This document shows, piece by piece, positions 1 to 8,452 of a DNA stretch of 64,000 nt; the stretch's first letter is position 1, and each line of letters opens with the position of its first letter. Origin of the DNA: Gammaproteobacteria bacterium (GTDB lineage Bacteria; Pseudomonadota; Gammaproteobacteria; Steroidobacterales; GCA-2729495). Both the position numbers and the translations under genes were made by a program. The notes under the pieces were generated by a model. The model did no database searches and was not told the origin of the DNA. It saw nothing but the letters and a program-made list of their open reading frames with translations. Where the stretch lies: assembly GCA_030066665.1 (NCBI GenBank), contig JASJBD010000005.1, positions 1 through 64,000 on the forward strand, read 5' to 3'.

Positions 1-181
1 CCATCACGGCAAGTCGGCGCGGTGTCGCGAAAGCAGTGAGGCCGGCGTGTTCCAGACCGGCTGCGGCCAACCCGGCACCGATGCCGTCCGTCAACGCGGT
101 GGACAGCGTCAACAGGGCCTGCGGCGGAAGCTCCTCCGTGCCAAGTTCAACCAGAAAATCTGCCGTATCGGCGCTTGCCAT
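1..181 (-). CDS. glyS: Glycine--tRNA ligase beta subunit, 5' part only
   Basis: The first 60 codons of the gene are present and the rest lies beyond the left edge of the window. The product is the large subunit of the tetrameric (alpha2beta2) glycyl-tRNA synthetase, which works with GlyQ in the cytoplasm to charge tRNA-Gly. The N-terminus reads [16 protein letters not shown], the hallmark opening of GlyS, followed by the family-typical FATPRRLAV segment around residues 51-59. The ATG at 181 lies 20 bases after the glyQ stop, so the two genes form the usual glyQS operon. Identification is firm although the gene is incomplete. Confidence 0.93.
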   Translation of the reverse strand, partial: MASADTADFLVELGTEELPPQALLTLSTALTDGIGAGLAAAGLEHAGLTAFATPRRLAVM

Positions 182-201
182 GTCTGTCTCGCTATCGCGA
201 C

Positions 202-1116
202 TCAGGCGGCGTCGGCCGCGCTCTTGCACATCGGGAAGTCGAGCGCTTCGCGACTGTCGTAATAGGCTTGAGCAACGCTGCGCGCCATTTCTCGTACCCG
301 GAGAATATAGCCCTGTCGCTCGGTCACCGATATGGCCCGTCGCGCATCGAGCAAATTGAAACTGTGGGATGCCTCCAGCACCTGCTCGTAGGCCGGCAGC
401 GTCAGCTCGGCTGCAATCAGGTCAGCGCACTGACGTTCCGATTCGTCGAAGCGCGCGAACAGCCCGGCAATGTCCGCTGCCTCGAAGTTGTAGCGCGACA
501 TTTCGACTTCGTTCTGGTGAAAGACGTCGCCATAATTGATGCGACCGAACTGTCCGTCGGTCCACACCAGGTCGAAAACGCTGTCCACGCCCTGCAGGTA
601 CATGGCGATGCGCTCGAGACCGTAGGTGATTTCCCCGGTTACCGGCCGGCAGTCCAGCCCGCCCACTTGCTGGAAATACGTGAACTGGGTGACTTCCATG
701 CCGTTGAGCCAGACCTCCCAACCGAGGCCCCAGGCGCCCAAAGTTGGTGATTCCCAATTGTCCTCGACGAACCGGATGTCATGCACCAGCGGATCGACAC
801 CCAGCGAGCGCAGCGAGTCGAGATAGAGATCCTGGATATCTTCCGGCGATGGCTTGATGACAACCTGGAACTGGTAATAGTGCTGGAGCCGAAACGGGTT
901 TTCGCCGTAGCGCCCGTCCGTCGGCCGGCGACTCGGCTGCACATAGGCCGCGCTCCATGGCTCGGGTCCGATCGCGCGCAGGAAAGTTGCAGAGTGAAAT
1001 GTGCCGGCGCCCATCTGCATGTCATAGGGCTGGAGCACGGCACAGCCCTGGCTGGCCCAGTATTGCTGCAGTGCCAGAATGAGATCCTGGAAAGTTGCGG
1101 GCGCTGGCGTGGTCAA
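202..1116 (-). CDS. glyQ: Glycine--tRNA ligase alpha subunit
   Basis: Catalytic alpha subunit of the bacterial tetrameric glycyl-tRNA synthetase. The sequence tracks the family end to end, with [18 protein letters not shown] at the N-terminus, [18 protein letters not shown], the [20 protein letters not shown] block and [16 protein letters not shown] near the C-terminus. An ATG at 1194 would add 26 residues unlike any GlyQ. I prefer the TTG at 1116, preceded by a GGAG eight bases upstream. It gives 304 residues, close to the usual 303, and leaves the NtrC operator at 1187-1203 outside the gene. The gene lies upstream of glyS and is divergent from glnA. Confidence 0.95.
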   Translation of the reverse strand: MTTPAPATFQDLILALQQYWASQGCAVLQPYDMQMGAGTFHSATFLRAIGPEPWSAAYVQPSRRPTDGRYGENPFRLQHYYQFQVVIKPSPEDIQDLYLDSLRSLGVDPLVHDIRFVEDNWESPTLGAWGLGWEVWLNGMEVTQFTYFQQVGGLDCRPVTGEITYGLERIAMYLQGVDSVFDLVWTDGQFGRINYGDVFHQNEVEMSRYNFEAADIAGLFARFDESERQCADLIAAELTLPAYEQVLEASHSFNLLDARRAISVTERQGYILRVREMARSVAQAYYDSREALDFPMCKSAADAA

Positions 1117-1186
1117 CGCAGGGCTCCGGGCGAAAAGCAGCGCGGGAGTATACCCCTGTTTAACGGGAGTGTTTCGTTGGGGCGTG

Positions 1187-1203
1187 TGCACCAATATGGT
1201 GCA
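1187..1203. promoter_or_regulatory. NtrC-type enhancer operator, distal site
   Basis: TGCACCAATATGGTGCA is a perfect 17-base dyad that matches the NtrC operator consensus (TGCAC, A/T-rich centre, GTGCA). Its centre lies about 129 bases upstream of the start point expected from the sigma-54 promoter at 1297-1313. That is the arrangement of the high-affinity enhancer sites in front of enteric glnA. ntrC itself is encoded 3.4 kb downstream. Binding has not been shown; this rests on sequence and position. Confidence 0.85.
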
Positions 1204-1217
1204 CTCAATGAGCCGAT

Positions 1218-1234
1218 TGCACTATAATAGCGCA
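1218..1234. promoter_or_regulatory. NtrC-type operator, proximal site, overlapping a sigma-70-like -10
   Basis: TGCACTATAATAGCGCA keeps both outer arms of the NtrC dyad (TGCAC and GCGCA). Its centre is 31 bases, about three helical turns, from the centre of the distal site, close to the spacing in enteric glnA control regions. The centre also holds a perfect TATAAT (1223-1228), a possible -10 element of a housekeeping promoter that NtrC would occlude, as at E. coli glnAp1. No convincing -35 hexamer was found, so the second promoter is tentative. Confidence 0.7.
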
Positions 1235-1296
1235 ATTCTGGATCCGGGTGATTAGGGAAGTCACATTCTAATCAATGACTTACAAATTGCCCATCC

Positions 1297-1313
1297 TTGG
1301 CACAGATCCTGCA
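1297..1313 (+). promoter_or_regulatory. Sigma-54 (-24/-12) promoter of glnA
   Basis: TTGGCACAGATCCTGCA aligns over 17 positions with the RpoN consensus YTGGCACGRNNNTTGCW and departs from it at only two positions. The invariant GG and GC dinucleotides are correctly spaced. Transcription would start about 11 bases downstream, giving a glnA leader of roughly 110 bases. With the two NtrC dyads upstream, this predicts induction of glnA under nitrogen limitation. Confidence 0.88.
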
Positions 1314-1432
1314 CTAAGTTGGGGCCAGTTCGATCGAGAGCCAAAACAGCCCGCTGCGAACTGCGATTCATTGCGATCCGGGGATCCGGGTCTTCTGTTA
1401 TCTGACGAAAGCGCTCCTGGAGGGAGAACGAC

Positions 1433-2842
1433 ATGACACCCGCTGATGTACTCGGCCTGCTAAAAGAGAAAGAGGCCCGGTTCGTAGACCTGAGATTCAC
1501 CGACACCCGGGGGAAGGAACAGCACGTAAGTGTCCCGGCCAGCGTCATTGACGAGAGCTTTTTCGAGGACGGCAAAATGTTCGACGGCTCGTCGATCGCC
1601 GGCTGGAAGGGCATTCAAGAGTCGGACATGGTCCTGATGCCGGATCCCTCGTCCGCCGTCGTTGATGTCTTCACCGAAGACACCACCGTCAATATTCGCT
1701 GCGACGTGTTCGAGCCGTCGACCATGCAGGCGTATGGCCGCTGTCCGCGGAGTGCCGCGCAGCGTGCTATCGAGTACCTGAAATCGACCGGCATCGGTGA
1801 TGACGCCTATTTCGGACCCGAAAACGAGTTCTTTGTTTTTGATGACGTGCGCTATCACGCCGATATCCAGGGTGCGTTCTACAAGGTCGATTCCTCGGAG
1901 GGCTCCTGGAACTCCGGCTCCGAGCGGGACGAAGGCAACATCGGTCACCGTCCGGGCGTGAAGGGCGGCTACTTCCCGGTGCCGCCGGTCGACTCGCTGC
2001 ATGACATCCGTTCTGCCATGTGCCTGGCCCTGGAAGACATGGGCCTGAAAGTCGAGGTACACCATCACGAGGTCGCCACGGCCGGCCAGGGCGAAATCGG
2101 CGTGCAGTTTTCATCGCTGGTCAAGAAAGCCGACGATGTGCAGCAGCTCAAGTATGTCGTGCACAACGTCGCGCATGGATATGGCAAGACCGCGACGTTC
2201 ATGCCGAAACCGCTGGTCGGCGATAACGGCAATGGCATGCACGTGCATCAGTCGATTGCCAAGGGCGGCGAAAACATCTTCACCGGCGATGCCTATGGCG
2301 GCGTTTCGGAGACCGCGCTGTACTACATTGGCGGTATCCTGAAGCATGCCAAGGCGCTGAACGCTTTCACGAACCCGTCCACGAACAGCTACAAGCGACT
2401 GGTCAAGGGCTTCGAGGCGCCGACACTCCTGGCCTACTCGGCCCGCAACCGGTCCGCGGCGGTGCGCATCCCGTTCATTTCGAACCCGAAAGCACGTCGT
2501 ATCGAAGTGCGGTTCCCCGACAGCATGGCAAACCCGTACTTTGCGTTTACCGCGATGCTGATGGCGGGACTCGACGGCATACAGAACAAGATTCATCCCG
2601 GCGATGCGATGGACAAGGATCTGTATGACCTGCCGCCGGAGGAGGAGGCACAGCTGAAGACCGTGTGCTTCTCCCTCGAGGAGGCGCTCGAAGCGCTGGA
2701 CAACGATCGCGAGTTCCTGCTTGCAGGAGACGTATTCTCGAATGACCTGATCGATGGCTACCTCGAGTTGAAGGACGAGGAAGCCACACGGGTGCGCATG
2801 ACGACGCATCCGGTCGAGTTCGAGCTTTACTACAGTCTGTAA
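1433..2842 (+). CDS. glnA: Type I glutamine synthetase (GSI-beta)
   Basis: Makes glutamine from glutamate, ammonia and ATP; the cytoplasmic dodecamer is the main ammonium assimilation enzyme. At 469 residues it has the exact length of enteric GlnA. Visible motifs include [11 protein letters not shown] (N-terminal domain), [11 protein letters not shown] and [17 protein letters not shown] (active-site metal ligands), NGMHVHQS, and FVNPST-like [15 protein letters not shown]. Tyr398 in [10 protein letters not shown] corresponds to the adenylylation tyrosine, so control by a GlnE-type adenylyltransferase is likely. GGAGG (1419-1423) precedes the ATG. Upstream are a sigma-54 promoter and NtrC sites; downstream lie DUF4124, ntrB and ntrC. 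Confidence 0.99.
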   Translation: MTPADVLGLLKEKEARFVDLRFTDTRGKEQHVSVPASVIDESFFEDGKMFDGSSIAGWKGIQESDMVLMPDPSSAVVDVFTEDTTVNIRCDVFEPSTMQAYGRCPRSAAQRAIEYLKSTGIGDDAYFGPENEFFVFDDVRYHADIQGAFYKVDSSEGSWNSGSERDEGNIGHRPGVKGGYFPVPPVDSLHDIRSAMCLALEDMGLKVEVHHHEVATAGQGEIGVQFSSLVKKADDVQQLKYVVHNVAHGYGKTATFMPKPLVGDNGNGMHVHQSIAKGGENIFTGDAYGGVSETALYYIGGILKHAKALNAFTNPSTNSYKRLVKGFEAPTLLAYSARNRSAAVRIPFISNPKARRIEVRFPDSMANPYFAFTAMLMAGLDGIQNKIHPGDAMDKDLYDLPPEEEAQLKTVCFSLEEALEALDNDREFLLAGDVFSNDLIDGYLELKDEEATRVRMTTHPVEFELYYSL

Positions 2843-2862
2843 CAAGACATACGGGACACCGT

Positions 2863-2888
2863 GGACCCGGTCACGAAAGGCCGGGTCC
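2863..2888 (+). terminator. Hairpin in the glnA-DUF4124 spacer, possible attenuating terminator
   Basis: GGACCCGG at 2863-2870 and CCGGGTCC at 2881-2888 form a perfect 8-base-pair stem around a 10-base loop, 21 bases after the glnA stop. No T-run follows, so full intrinsic termination is doubtful. Such a hairpin could reduce read-through into ntrBC or stabilise the glnA transcript end. Confidence 0.5.
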
Positions 2889-2928
2889 GTGGTAGCCCAA
2901 GTTAGCGGCTTGCGCTAAGCTCGAAGCC

Positions 2929-3510
2929 ATGCGCAGCCTGGTTTTGACAATTTCGCTGATTGCCGGCGTGGCTGGTGCGGCCGAGGTTTACCGGTGGGTA
3001 GACGACGACGGCCAGGTCCACTTCTCCGACCGTCCCCGGGAAGGGGCGGAACGGGTCGTGATTAACGAGCCACAGACCATTCAGGCGCCGGCCCCGCGCC
3101 GAACGGTTTCGGCAGGGAATGCGGGAGAGGATGCGGCCGAGGACGAGCCCTTCAGCTATGAATCGCTGGAGATCGTGACCCCCGGCCAGGAGGAAGTCCT
3201 GTGGAACATCGAGGGTCAACTCGACGTGTCCATGAGACTGCAGCCGCGTCTGCAGAGAGGACACAACCTCGAGTTGTCACTGGACGGTCAACCGGTGCAG
3301 ATGCCTCGGCGGAACAGCCTGCAGGTCACAGTGCCCGAGGTGTTCCGCGGGGTTCACGTCTTGCGAGCCAAGGTGACGGACCGCGGCGGCCGGGTGCTGA
3401 TCGAGAGCGATCCCCGCACTTTCGCCGTGCAACAGACCTCCATTCAGAATCCGAACAACCCGGCCAACGCGCCGCTCGCGACCCCGCTGCCAGCGGGCGG
3501 CGGCATCTAG
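2929..3510 (+). CDS. DUF4124 domain-containing envelope protein
   Basis: A 193-residue exported protein of unknown function. Residues 1-18 form a short hydrophobic signal peptide ending at VAGAA. Next comes the DUF4124 signature VYRWVDDDGQVHFSDRP, the tryptophan/aspartate motif of this family. The C-terminal half (about residues 80-175) looks like a beta-rich, Ig-like segment, followed by a low-complexity tail rich in Asn, Pro and Gly. It sits between glnA and ntrB, a position where such genes occur in other gammaproteobacteria. Nothing in the sequence ties it to nitrogen metabolism, so the association may only reflect shared transcription. Confidence 0.85.
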   Translation: MRSLVLTISLIAGVAGAAEVYRWVDDDGQVHFSDRPREGAERVVINEPQTIQAPAPRRTVSAGNAGEDAAEDEPFSYESLEIVTPGQEEVLWNIEGQLDVSMRLQPRLQRGHNLELSLDGQPVQMPRRNSLQVTVPEVFRGVHVLRAKVTDRGGRVLIESDPRTFAVQQTSIQNPNNPANAPLATPLPAGGGI

Positions 3511-3533
3511 ATCCCCAAACGCTGCTCGAGCAG

Positions 3534-4550
3534 TTGTCCATAGCCGTCGTGCTCGTGGATGCGGACGGCCGAATCCGCCAGTTGAATCCGGCCGCCGAAT
3601 TGCTGACCGGCCACAGTGCCAATCATGCCACCGACAAGACCTTCGTCGAGCTGGGGCCGGAATTTGGCGAGCTTGAAGACCTGGTCAAACGCTGCCTGGC
3701 CGAGGCGCAGGCGTTTGGTCTGAGTTTCGAATTGGCGCCTCTGCAGGCCGACCGGCCACCACAACTCATCATGTGCCGGGTCACGCCGATAGCGTCTGGG
3801 GCCGGCATGCAGGTCCTGGTGGAGATGCTGGACGCATCGCACTCCCGACAGCTGGATCGGGAAAAAGCGTTGATCAGCCAGCGCGGCGCGAGCCGTCGGA
3901 TCATTCGGCAGCTGGCGCACGAAATTCGCAATCCCCTGGGTGGTCTCCGTGGTGCGGCGCAATTGCTGGATCGCGAGCTGGATAACCCGGAATTGCAGGA
4001 ATACACGCAGGTCATTATGGGCGAGGCGGATCGGCTGGTAGCCCTGACCGACAGCCTGCTCGGTCCAACACGGCAGTCGTGCATGGGGCCCGTGAATATC
4101 CACGAAGTCACGGAACGGGTTCTGTTACTGCTCGCCGGTGAAGTCCAGGCGGGGGTGGAGCTGCTCCGCGACTACGATCCCAGCCTGCCAATGATCAAAG
4201 GGGACCAGGATCAGCTGCTGCAGGCGGTACTGAATGTCGCGCGTAACGCAGTCCAGGCGCTGCAGGGCACAGGCCAGGTCATTATTCGCACACGTGCGCT
4301 GGCAGGCTTCGTGATCGGCAGTGAGCGGCACCGCCTCGTCGTCACCATCGACATCGAGGACAACGGCCCCGGTATCCAGCCCGAACTCGCCGACTCGATC
4401 TTCTACCCACTGGTCTCTGGTCGTCATGGCGGAACGGGTCTCGGCCTGCCCCTGGCGCAGGACCTGATCAGCCGGCACCGGGGTCTGATCGAATTCGAAT
4501 CGGAACCCGGCCGGACGGTATTCATGTTGCGTATACCGCTGGAGACCTGA
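3534..4550 (+). CDS. glnL: Nitrogen regulation sensor histidine kinase NtrB
   Basis: Cytoplasmic histidine kinase/phosphatase that controls NtrC in response to PII. An N-terminal PAS-like region (VVLVDADGRIRQLNPAAELL) is followed by the H-box LAHEIRNPLGGLRGAAQLL with His129 as phosphorylation site. The RDYDPSLP segment, the ATP-binding DIEDNGPGI box and GGTGLGLPLAQDLI complete the protein. The start is unusual. No in-frame ATG occurs before codon 80, and no ATG, GTG or TTG lies in the reading frame between 3204 and 3533. I chose TTG at 3534 because it keeps the PAS region, giving 338 residues against about 349 in E. coli. GTG at 3549 or an even rarer start are alternatives. Confidence 0.9.
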   Translation: MSIAVVLVDADGRIRQLNPAAELLTGHSANHATDKTFVELGPEFGELEDLVKRCLAEAQAFGLSFELAPLQADRPPQLIMCRVTPIASGAGMQVLVEMLDASHSRQLDREKALISQRGASRRIIRQLAHEIRNPLGGLRGAAQLLDRELDNPELQEYTQVIMGEADRLVALTDSLLGPTRQSCMGPVNIHEVTERVLLLLAGEVQAGVELLRDYDPSLPMIKGDQDQLLQAVLNVARNAVQALQGTGQVIIRTRALAGFVIGSERHRLVVTIDIEDNGPGIQPELADSIFYPLVSGRHGGTGLGLPLAQDLISRHRGLIEFESEPGRTVFMLRIPLET

Positions 4551-4554
4551 TGTG

Positions 4555-5967
4555 ATGATGGCGGCCGAGCCGACAGTCTGGGTTGTGGACGATGACGCCT
4601 CAGTGCGCTGGGTGCTGGACAAAGCGTTGCGATCCGATGGCATGGAACCCCGGTGCTTTGACGGCGCCGCCGAGGTTCTGAACTCGCTGGGCGAGGAACA
4701 CCCGGATGTTCTGATTACCGATGTGCGAATGCCGGGCATGAGCGGCATGCAGCTGATGGAGAGCCTGGAACGTTCCGGTTCGGAGTTCCCCATTATTGTC
4801 ATGACCGCGCATGCAGACCTGGACAGTGCGGTGTCGGCTTACAGTGGCGGTGCATTCGAATACCTGCCAAAGCCTTTCGACGTCGACGAGGCGGTGGCCC
4901 TGGTGCGGCGCGCCGCTGCCGCGGGGCAGTCCAGCCGGACGGGCAACGCCGCGGTCGGTCGTGGTGTGTCACCGTTGCGGACCATGATCGGCCAGGCGCC
5001 GGCGATGCAGGAGGTGTTTCGTACGATCGGCCGGCTGGCGCGCACCAGCATGAACGTGTTGATCACCGGCGAATCCGGCACCGGCAAGGAATTGGTCGCG
5101 CGCGCGCTGCACGAACACAGTCCCCGCAGCTCGCAGCCATTTGTGGCCTTGAACACCACGGCCATTGCATCGGAGTTGCTCGAGTCCGAATTGTTCGGCC
5201 ACGAGCGCGGCGCATTTACCGGCGCCGACAGCCGGCGCATCGGCCGGTTCGAGCAGGCCGATGGCGGCACGCTGTTTCTGGATGAAATCGGGGATATGTC
5301 GCCGGACCTGCAGACCCGCTTGTTGCGCGTACTGGCCGAAGGCGAGTTCTATCGGGTCGGTGGCCAGGCACCAATCCGGGTCGACGTGCGGGTGATTGCA
5401 GCGACCAACCAGGATCTCGACGAAGCGGTGCGTGATGGCCGGTTCCGCGAAGACCTGTTCCATCGCCTCAATGTCATCCGCATCAAGACGCCGCCGCTGC
5501 GCAACCGGCGCGAGGATATCCCGCTGCTGCTGGAGCATTTCCTGCAGGCGGCCGCGCGCGAGCTCGGGGCCGAAGCCAAATCGTTGCATGCTGACGCGAT
5601 CGCGCAGCTGCAATCGTTCGATTGGCCAGGGAACGTGCGCCAGCTAATCAATGCCTGTCGGCGCCTGACGGTGACCGCACCGGGAAAGATGATTCATGCG
5701 GCCGACATCCCGGCGGAATTCGGCGGCGTGGCCGACGTGTCGGATCACAGTGACTGGTCCAGCGGCCTGGCACGCTGGGCGGAACAACGACTGGATGCCA
5801 ATGGTGGCCAGCCGCTGCTCGAGGAAGCCTTGCCGGAATTCGAACGCGCATTGATTCGCACCGCGTTGTCGCGCGTCAGCGGGCATCGCCAGGAAGCTGC
5901 CCGCCTGCTGGGTTGGGGTCGCAATACTCTGGCCCGGAAAATTCGCGAACTGGGTATCGACGCCTGA
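4555..5967 (+). CDS. glnG: Nitrogen regulation response regulator NtrC
   Basis: Sigma-54-dependent activator of nitrogen-controlled promoters, probably including the glnA promoter in this window. A receiver domain carries the acidic cluster VVDDD and the phospho-accepting Asp in LITDVRMPGMSG (residue 56). The AAA+ domain has Walker A GESGTGKE and the sigma-54 contact loop ERGAFTGA. A Fis-type helix-turn-helix lies at the end (HRQEAARLLGWGRNTLARKI). At 470 residues it is family length. Start choice: ATG at 4555, ten bases after GGAG (4541-4544); GTG at 4552 and ATG at 4558 are possible. It follows ntrB by four bases and ends five bases before the convergent pyrD stop. Confidence 0.98.
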   Translation: MMAAEPTVWVVDDDASVRWVLDKALRSDGMEPRCFDGAAEVLNSLGEEHPDVLITDVRMPGMSGMQLMESLERSGSEFPIIVMTAHADLDSAVSAYSGGAFEYLPKPFDVDEAVALVRRAAAAGQSSRTGNAAVGRGVSPLRTMIGQAPAMQEVFRTIGRLARTSMNVLITGESGTGKELVARALHEHSPRSSQPFVALNTTAIASELLESELFGHERGAFTGADSRRIGRFEQADGGTLFLDEIGDMSPDLQTRLLRVLAEGEFYRVGGQAPIRVDVRVIAATNQDLDEAVRDGRFREDLFHRLNVIRIKTPPLRNRREDIPLLLEHFLQAAARELGAEAKSLHADAIAQLQSFDWPGNVRQLINACRRLTVTAPGKMIHAADIPAEFGGVADVSDHSDWSSGLARWAEQRLDANGGQPLLEEALPEFERALIRTALSRVSGHRQEAARLLGWGRNTLARKIRELGIDA

Positions 5968-5971
5968 GGCG

Positions 5972-6946
5972 CTACCCGCAGACGGCTGAATCCTCGACAT
6001 CAATTTCCAGGCTGCCGACCAGGTCGGTGATATTGGCGATCCGATGGCGGGACAGGTAATCGCGAATACCGTCATTGATCGCGACACAAATCAACGGGTC
6101 GTAGAACAGCGCAGTGCCCACCCCCACAGCCGAAGCACCGGCGACGATGAATTCCAGCGCATCGGTCGGCGACGTGATCCCGCCCTGGCCAATAATGGGC
6201 ACACCGTGTGGCGCCGCCACTTCGTACGCCTGCTTTACCTTGAGCAGGGCGACCGGTTTGATTGCGGGCCCGGACAAGCCACCCTGCACATTGCCGATCA
6301 CGGGTCGCCGGGTCTCCGCATCGATCGCCATGCCCATAATGGTGTTGATCACGGCGAGGCCGTCGGCACCGGCTTCGATACAGCGGCGTGCGTTCTCTGC
6401 AATATCGGTCTGGTTCGGCGATAGCTTCGCGATGATTGGCTTGGTGGTGGCTGCCCGGCAGGCGGCGACGACCTCTGCCGACGCGTCCGGGTAATTGCCA
6501 AACGAAGTGCCACCCTCTTTCACGTTCGGGCAGGAAATGTTGATTTCGATGGCATCGATGCGGGAGTTGTCGAACCGGCGGCACACTTCCGCATACTCTT
6601 CGATCGTCGAGCCACAGGCGTTCGCGATGAAGCGCGTCTCGTCGAAATCCAGCTCGGGCAGGATTTCAGTCACCACCTTGTCGACGCCGGGATTTTGCAG
6701 GCCAATGGCGTTCAGCATGCCCATCGGCGTCTCGTAGACGCGATGAGCGGGATTACCAAGGCGGGGAGCGAGCGTCGTGCCCTTCAGAATAATGGCCCCG
6801 GCGTCCCGGTTCGAGAATCCGTGAACCCGCGTGTACTCTTCGCCGAAACCCACACAACCCGACAGCAGCACGATCGGCGTGTCGAATTGCAGGCCGCAAA
6901 GATCGGCCGCCAGCGGGTCTTTTTTCCCGGGGCGTAGGTCAGTCAA
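5972..6946 (-). CDS. pyrD: Dihydroorotate dehydrogenase, class 1B-type catalytic subunit
   Basis: FMN enzyme of pyrimidine synthesis, oxidising dihydroorotate to orotate. Family features include ILKGTTLAPRLGNP with the FMN/substrate lysine, MLNAIGLQNPGVD, and INISCPNVKEGG, whose cysteine is the catalytic base of class 1 enzymes. The 324-residue length without a membrane anchor, together with this cysteine, points to a soluble class 1B enzyme, not the quinone-linked class 2 enzyme common in gammaproteobacteria. Class 1B enzymes normally pair with PyrK to use NAD+, and no pyrK is adjacent. The TTG start at 6946 has AGGTGA four bases upstream and shares its first base with the divergent trmL ATG. 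Confidence 0.9.
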   Translation of the reverse strand: MTDLRPGKKDPLAADLCGLQFDTPIVLLSGCVGFGEEYTRVHGFSNRDAGAIILKGTTLAPRLGNPAHRVYETPMGMLNAIGLQNPGVDKVVTEILPELDFDETRFIANACGSTIEEYAEVCRRFDNSRIDAIEINISCPNVKEGGTSFGNYPDASAEVVAACRAATTKPIIAKLSPNQTDIAENARRCIEAGADGLAVINTIMGMAIDAETRRPVIGNVQGGLSGPAIKPVALLKVKQAYEVAAPHGVPIIGQGGITSPTDALEFIVAGASAVGVGTALFYDPLICVAINDGIRDYLSRHRIANITDLVGSLEIDVEDSAVCG

Positions 6947-7410
6947 TGTTTCACCTGATTTTGTATGAGCCGGAGATCCCTCCGAATACCGGCAATATCA
7001 TACGCCTTTGCGCCAATACCGGCGTCGGGTTACACCTGGTCCGACCGCTTGGATTCGAGCTGAGCGATCGCGAATTACGGCGGGCCGGGCTCGACTATCA
7101 CGAATATGCGGACGTGCAGGTGCACGATGATCTGTCCGACTGTCTCGATGTTATCGGCTCGCACCGTTTGTTCGCGTTGACGACCCGCGGCGCAACGCGT
7201 TTCACGGATGTGGAATACGCGGCCGGCGACGTATTCCTGCTCGGGCCGGAGACCCGCGGTCTGCCCGCAGATGTGATTGCGGCCCTGCCAGCCCGGCAGG
7301 TGCTGAGAATTCCACTGCGGCCCGGCAACCGGAGCCTCAATTTATCGAACGCGGCGGCCGTGGTCGTGTACGAGGCCTGGCGCCAGCTTCATTTCGCCGG
7401 CGGCAGCTAG
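6946..7410 (+). CDS. trmL: tRNA (cytidine(34)-2'-O)-methyltransferase
   Basis: SPOUT-family RNA methyltransferase that uses S-adenosylmethionine to methylate the wobble ribose of tRNA-Leu isoacceptors. The 154-residue protein shows the TrmL/YibK signatures EPEIPPNTGNIIRLCANTG at residues 8-26, LFALTTRG, the knot element FLLGPETRGLP and LRIPLRPGNRSLNLSNAAAVV near the C-terminus. In E. coli the homologue yibK also lies next to the cysE-gpsA-secB cluster, which supports the assignment. It is convergent with gpsA (19-base gap) and its start codon abuts that of pyrD. Confidence 0.95.
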   Translation: MFHLILYEPEIPPNTGNIIRLCANTGVGLHLVRPLGFELSDRELRRAGLDYHEYADVQVHDDLSDCLDVIGSHRLFALTTRGATRFTDVEYAAGDVFLLGPETRGLPADVIAALPARQVLRIPLRPGNRSLNLSNAAAVVVYEAWRQLHFAGGS

Positions 7411-7429
7411 GCCAGGCCAGCACGGCCGA

Positions 7430-8452
7430 CTAAAGATCGAACGGCAACTCCGCCTCGGCCTTCAACGACCGGGTCATTAAATTCTGCGCCGCGTTATCGA
7501 CCGACTCATTCTCGTAGAGAATTCGATAAACGTGCTCACAGATGGGCATCTCGACCCCTTCCCGCTGGGCGACGCTGTGTACAGCACGCGCGGCGTACAC
7601 GCCTTCGACGACCTGGCCAATTTCCCTGGCTACCTCTTCCATGCCGAGGCCTTTCGCCAGACCGAGCCCCATGCGCCGGTTGCGGGACTGGTCGTCCGTG
7701 CAGGTCAGCACCAGGTCGCCCATGCCCGACAGACCCATGAATGTCTGGACTTTCGCGCCGAGGGCGACGCCCAGCCGGGTCATTTCGATCAGTCCGCGAC
7801 TGATCAATGCGATCCGCGTGTTGGCGCCGTAGCCGATGCCGTCGGACAGGCCAGTCGCGATGGCGAGGATATTCTTGACGGCGCCGCCGACTTCCACGCC
7901 GATCAGGTCCGTGGACGTGTAGACACGGAACCTCTCGTCGGAGATCCGGGTGGCCAGCGCGTCGGCAAAACCTGGATCGGTTGCGGCCACCGTCATCGCG
8001 GTAGGCAGACCCTTGCCTACTTCGCGCGCAAAGGTCGGGCCGGACAGCACCGCCAGTGGCGGACCATCGCCAAGCACTTCACGGGCGACGCGATGTGGCA
8101 GCAGGCCGGTCTTCTGTTCGAATCCCTTCGTGGCCCAGGACAGTCGATGGTCTTCGCGCAGGCGCGGCTGGATCAACTCCAGCACGGCGCGAAAGGCATG
8201 ACTGGGCACGACCACGAGCAGATCACGGTGATCGTCGATGGCGCGATGCAGGTCTGGTTCGATCCGCAGGGTCTCCGGGAATTCCGCACCCGGCAAATAG
8301 CGCTCGTTACAGCGCTCGGCTTCCATCTTCGCGGGCTCGTCTTCGGCCCGGCCCCACAGCGATGCAACCCGTCCACCGCGCGACAGCTGGATGGCCAGGG
8401 CCGTGCCCCAGGAGCCGGCGCCCAGCACTGCAATGTCCGCTGCCTGCGTCAC
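7430..8452 (-). CDS. gpsA: Glycerol-3-phosphate dehydrogenase [NAD(P)+]
   Basis: Reduces dihydroxyacetone phosphate to sn-glycerol 3-phosphate for phospholipid synthesis in the cytoplasm. The 340-residue sequence has the Rossmann motif VLGAGSWGTALA at residues 9-20, LSWATKGFE, LSGPTFAREV, the catalytic lysine region VGGAVKNILAIATGL and GLSGMGDLVLTCT. The GTG start at 8452 overlaps the secB stop by four bases (GTGA), so the pair is translationally coupled, as in the conserved secB-gpsA arrangement. cysE, which follows gpsA in E. coli, is absent here. Confidence 0.97.
   Translation of the reverse strand: MTQAADIAVLGAGSWGTALAIQLSRGGRVASLWGRAEDEPAKMEAERCNERYLPGAEFPETLRIEPDLHRAIDDHRDLLVVVPSHAFRAVLELIQPRLREDHRLSWATKGFEQKTGLLPHRVAREVLGDGPPLAVLSGPTFAREVGKGLPTAMTVAATDPGFADALATRISDERFRVYTSTDLIGVEVGGAVKNILAIATGLSDGIGYGANTRIALISRGLIEMTRLGVALGAKVQTFMGLSGMGDLVLTCTDDQSRNRRMGLGLAKGLGMEEVAREIGQVVEGVYAARAVHSVAQREGVEMPICEHVYRILYENESVDNAAQNLMTRSLKAEAELPFDL

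Noticed and set aside
1117-1194. N-terminal extension of glyQ to an ATG at 1194
   Set aside because: The 26 added residues are unlike GlyQ, and the extension would place the start inside the perfect NtrC dyad. TTG 1116 has a better ribosome site.
3201-3533. An earlier ntrB start inside the DUF4124 gene
   Set aside because: The frame is open but contains no usable start codon near the domain and its translation has no similarity to NtrB.
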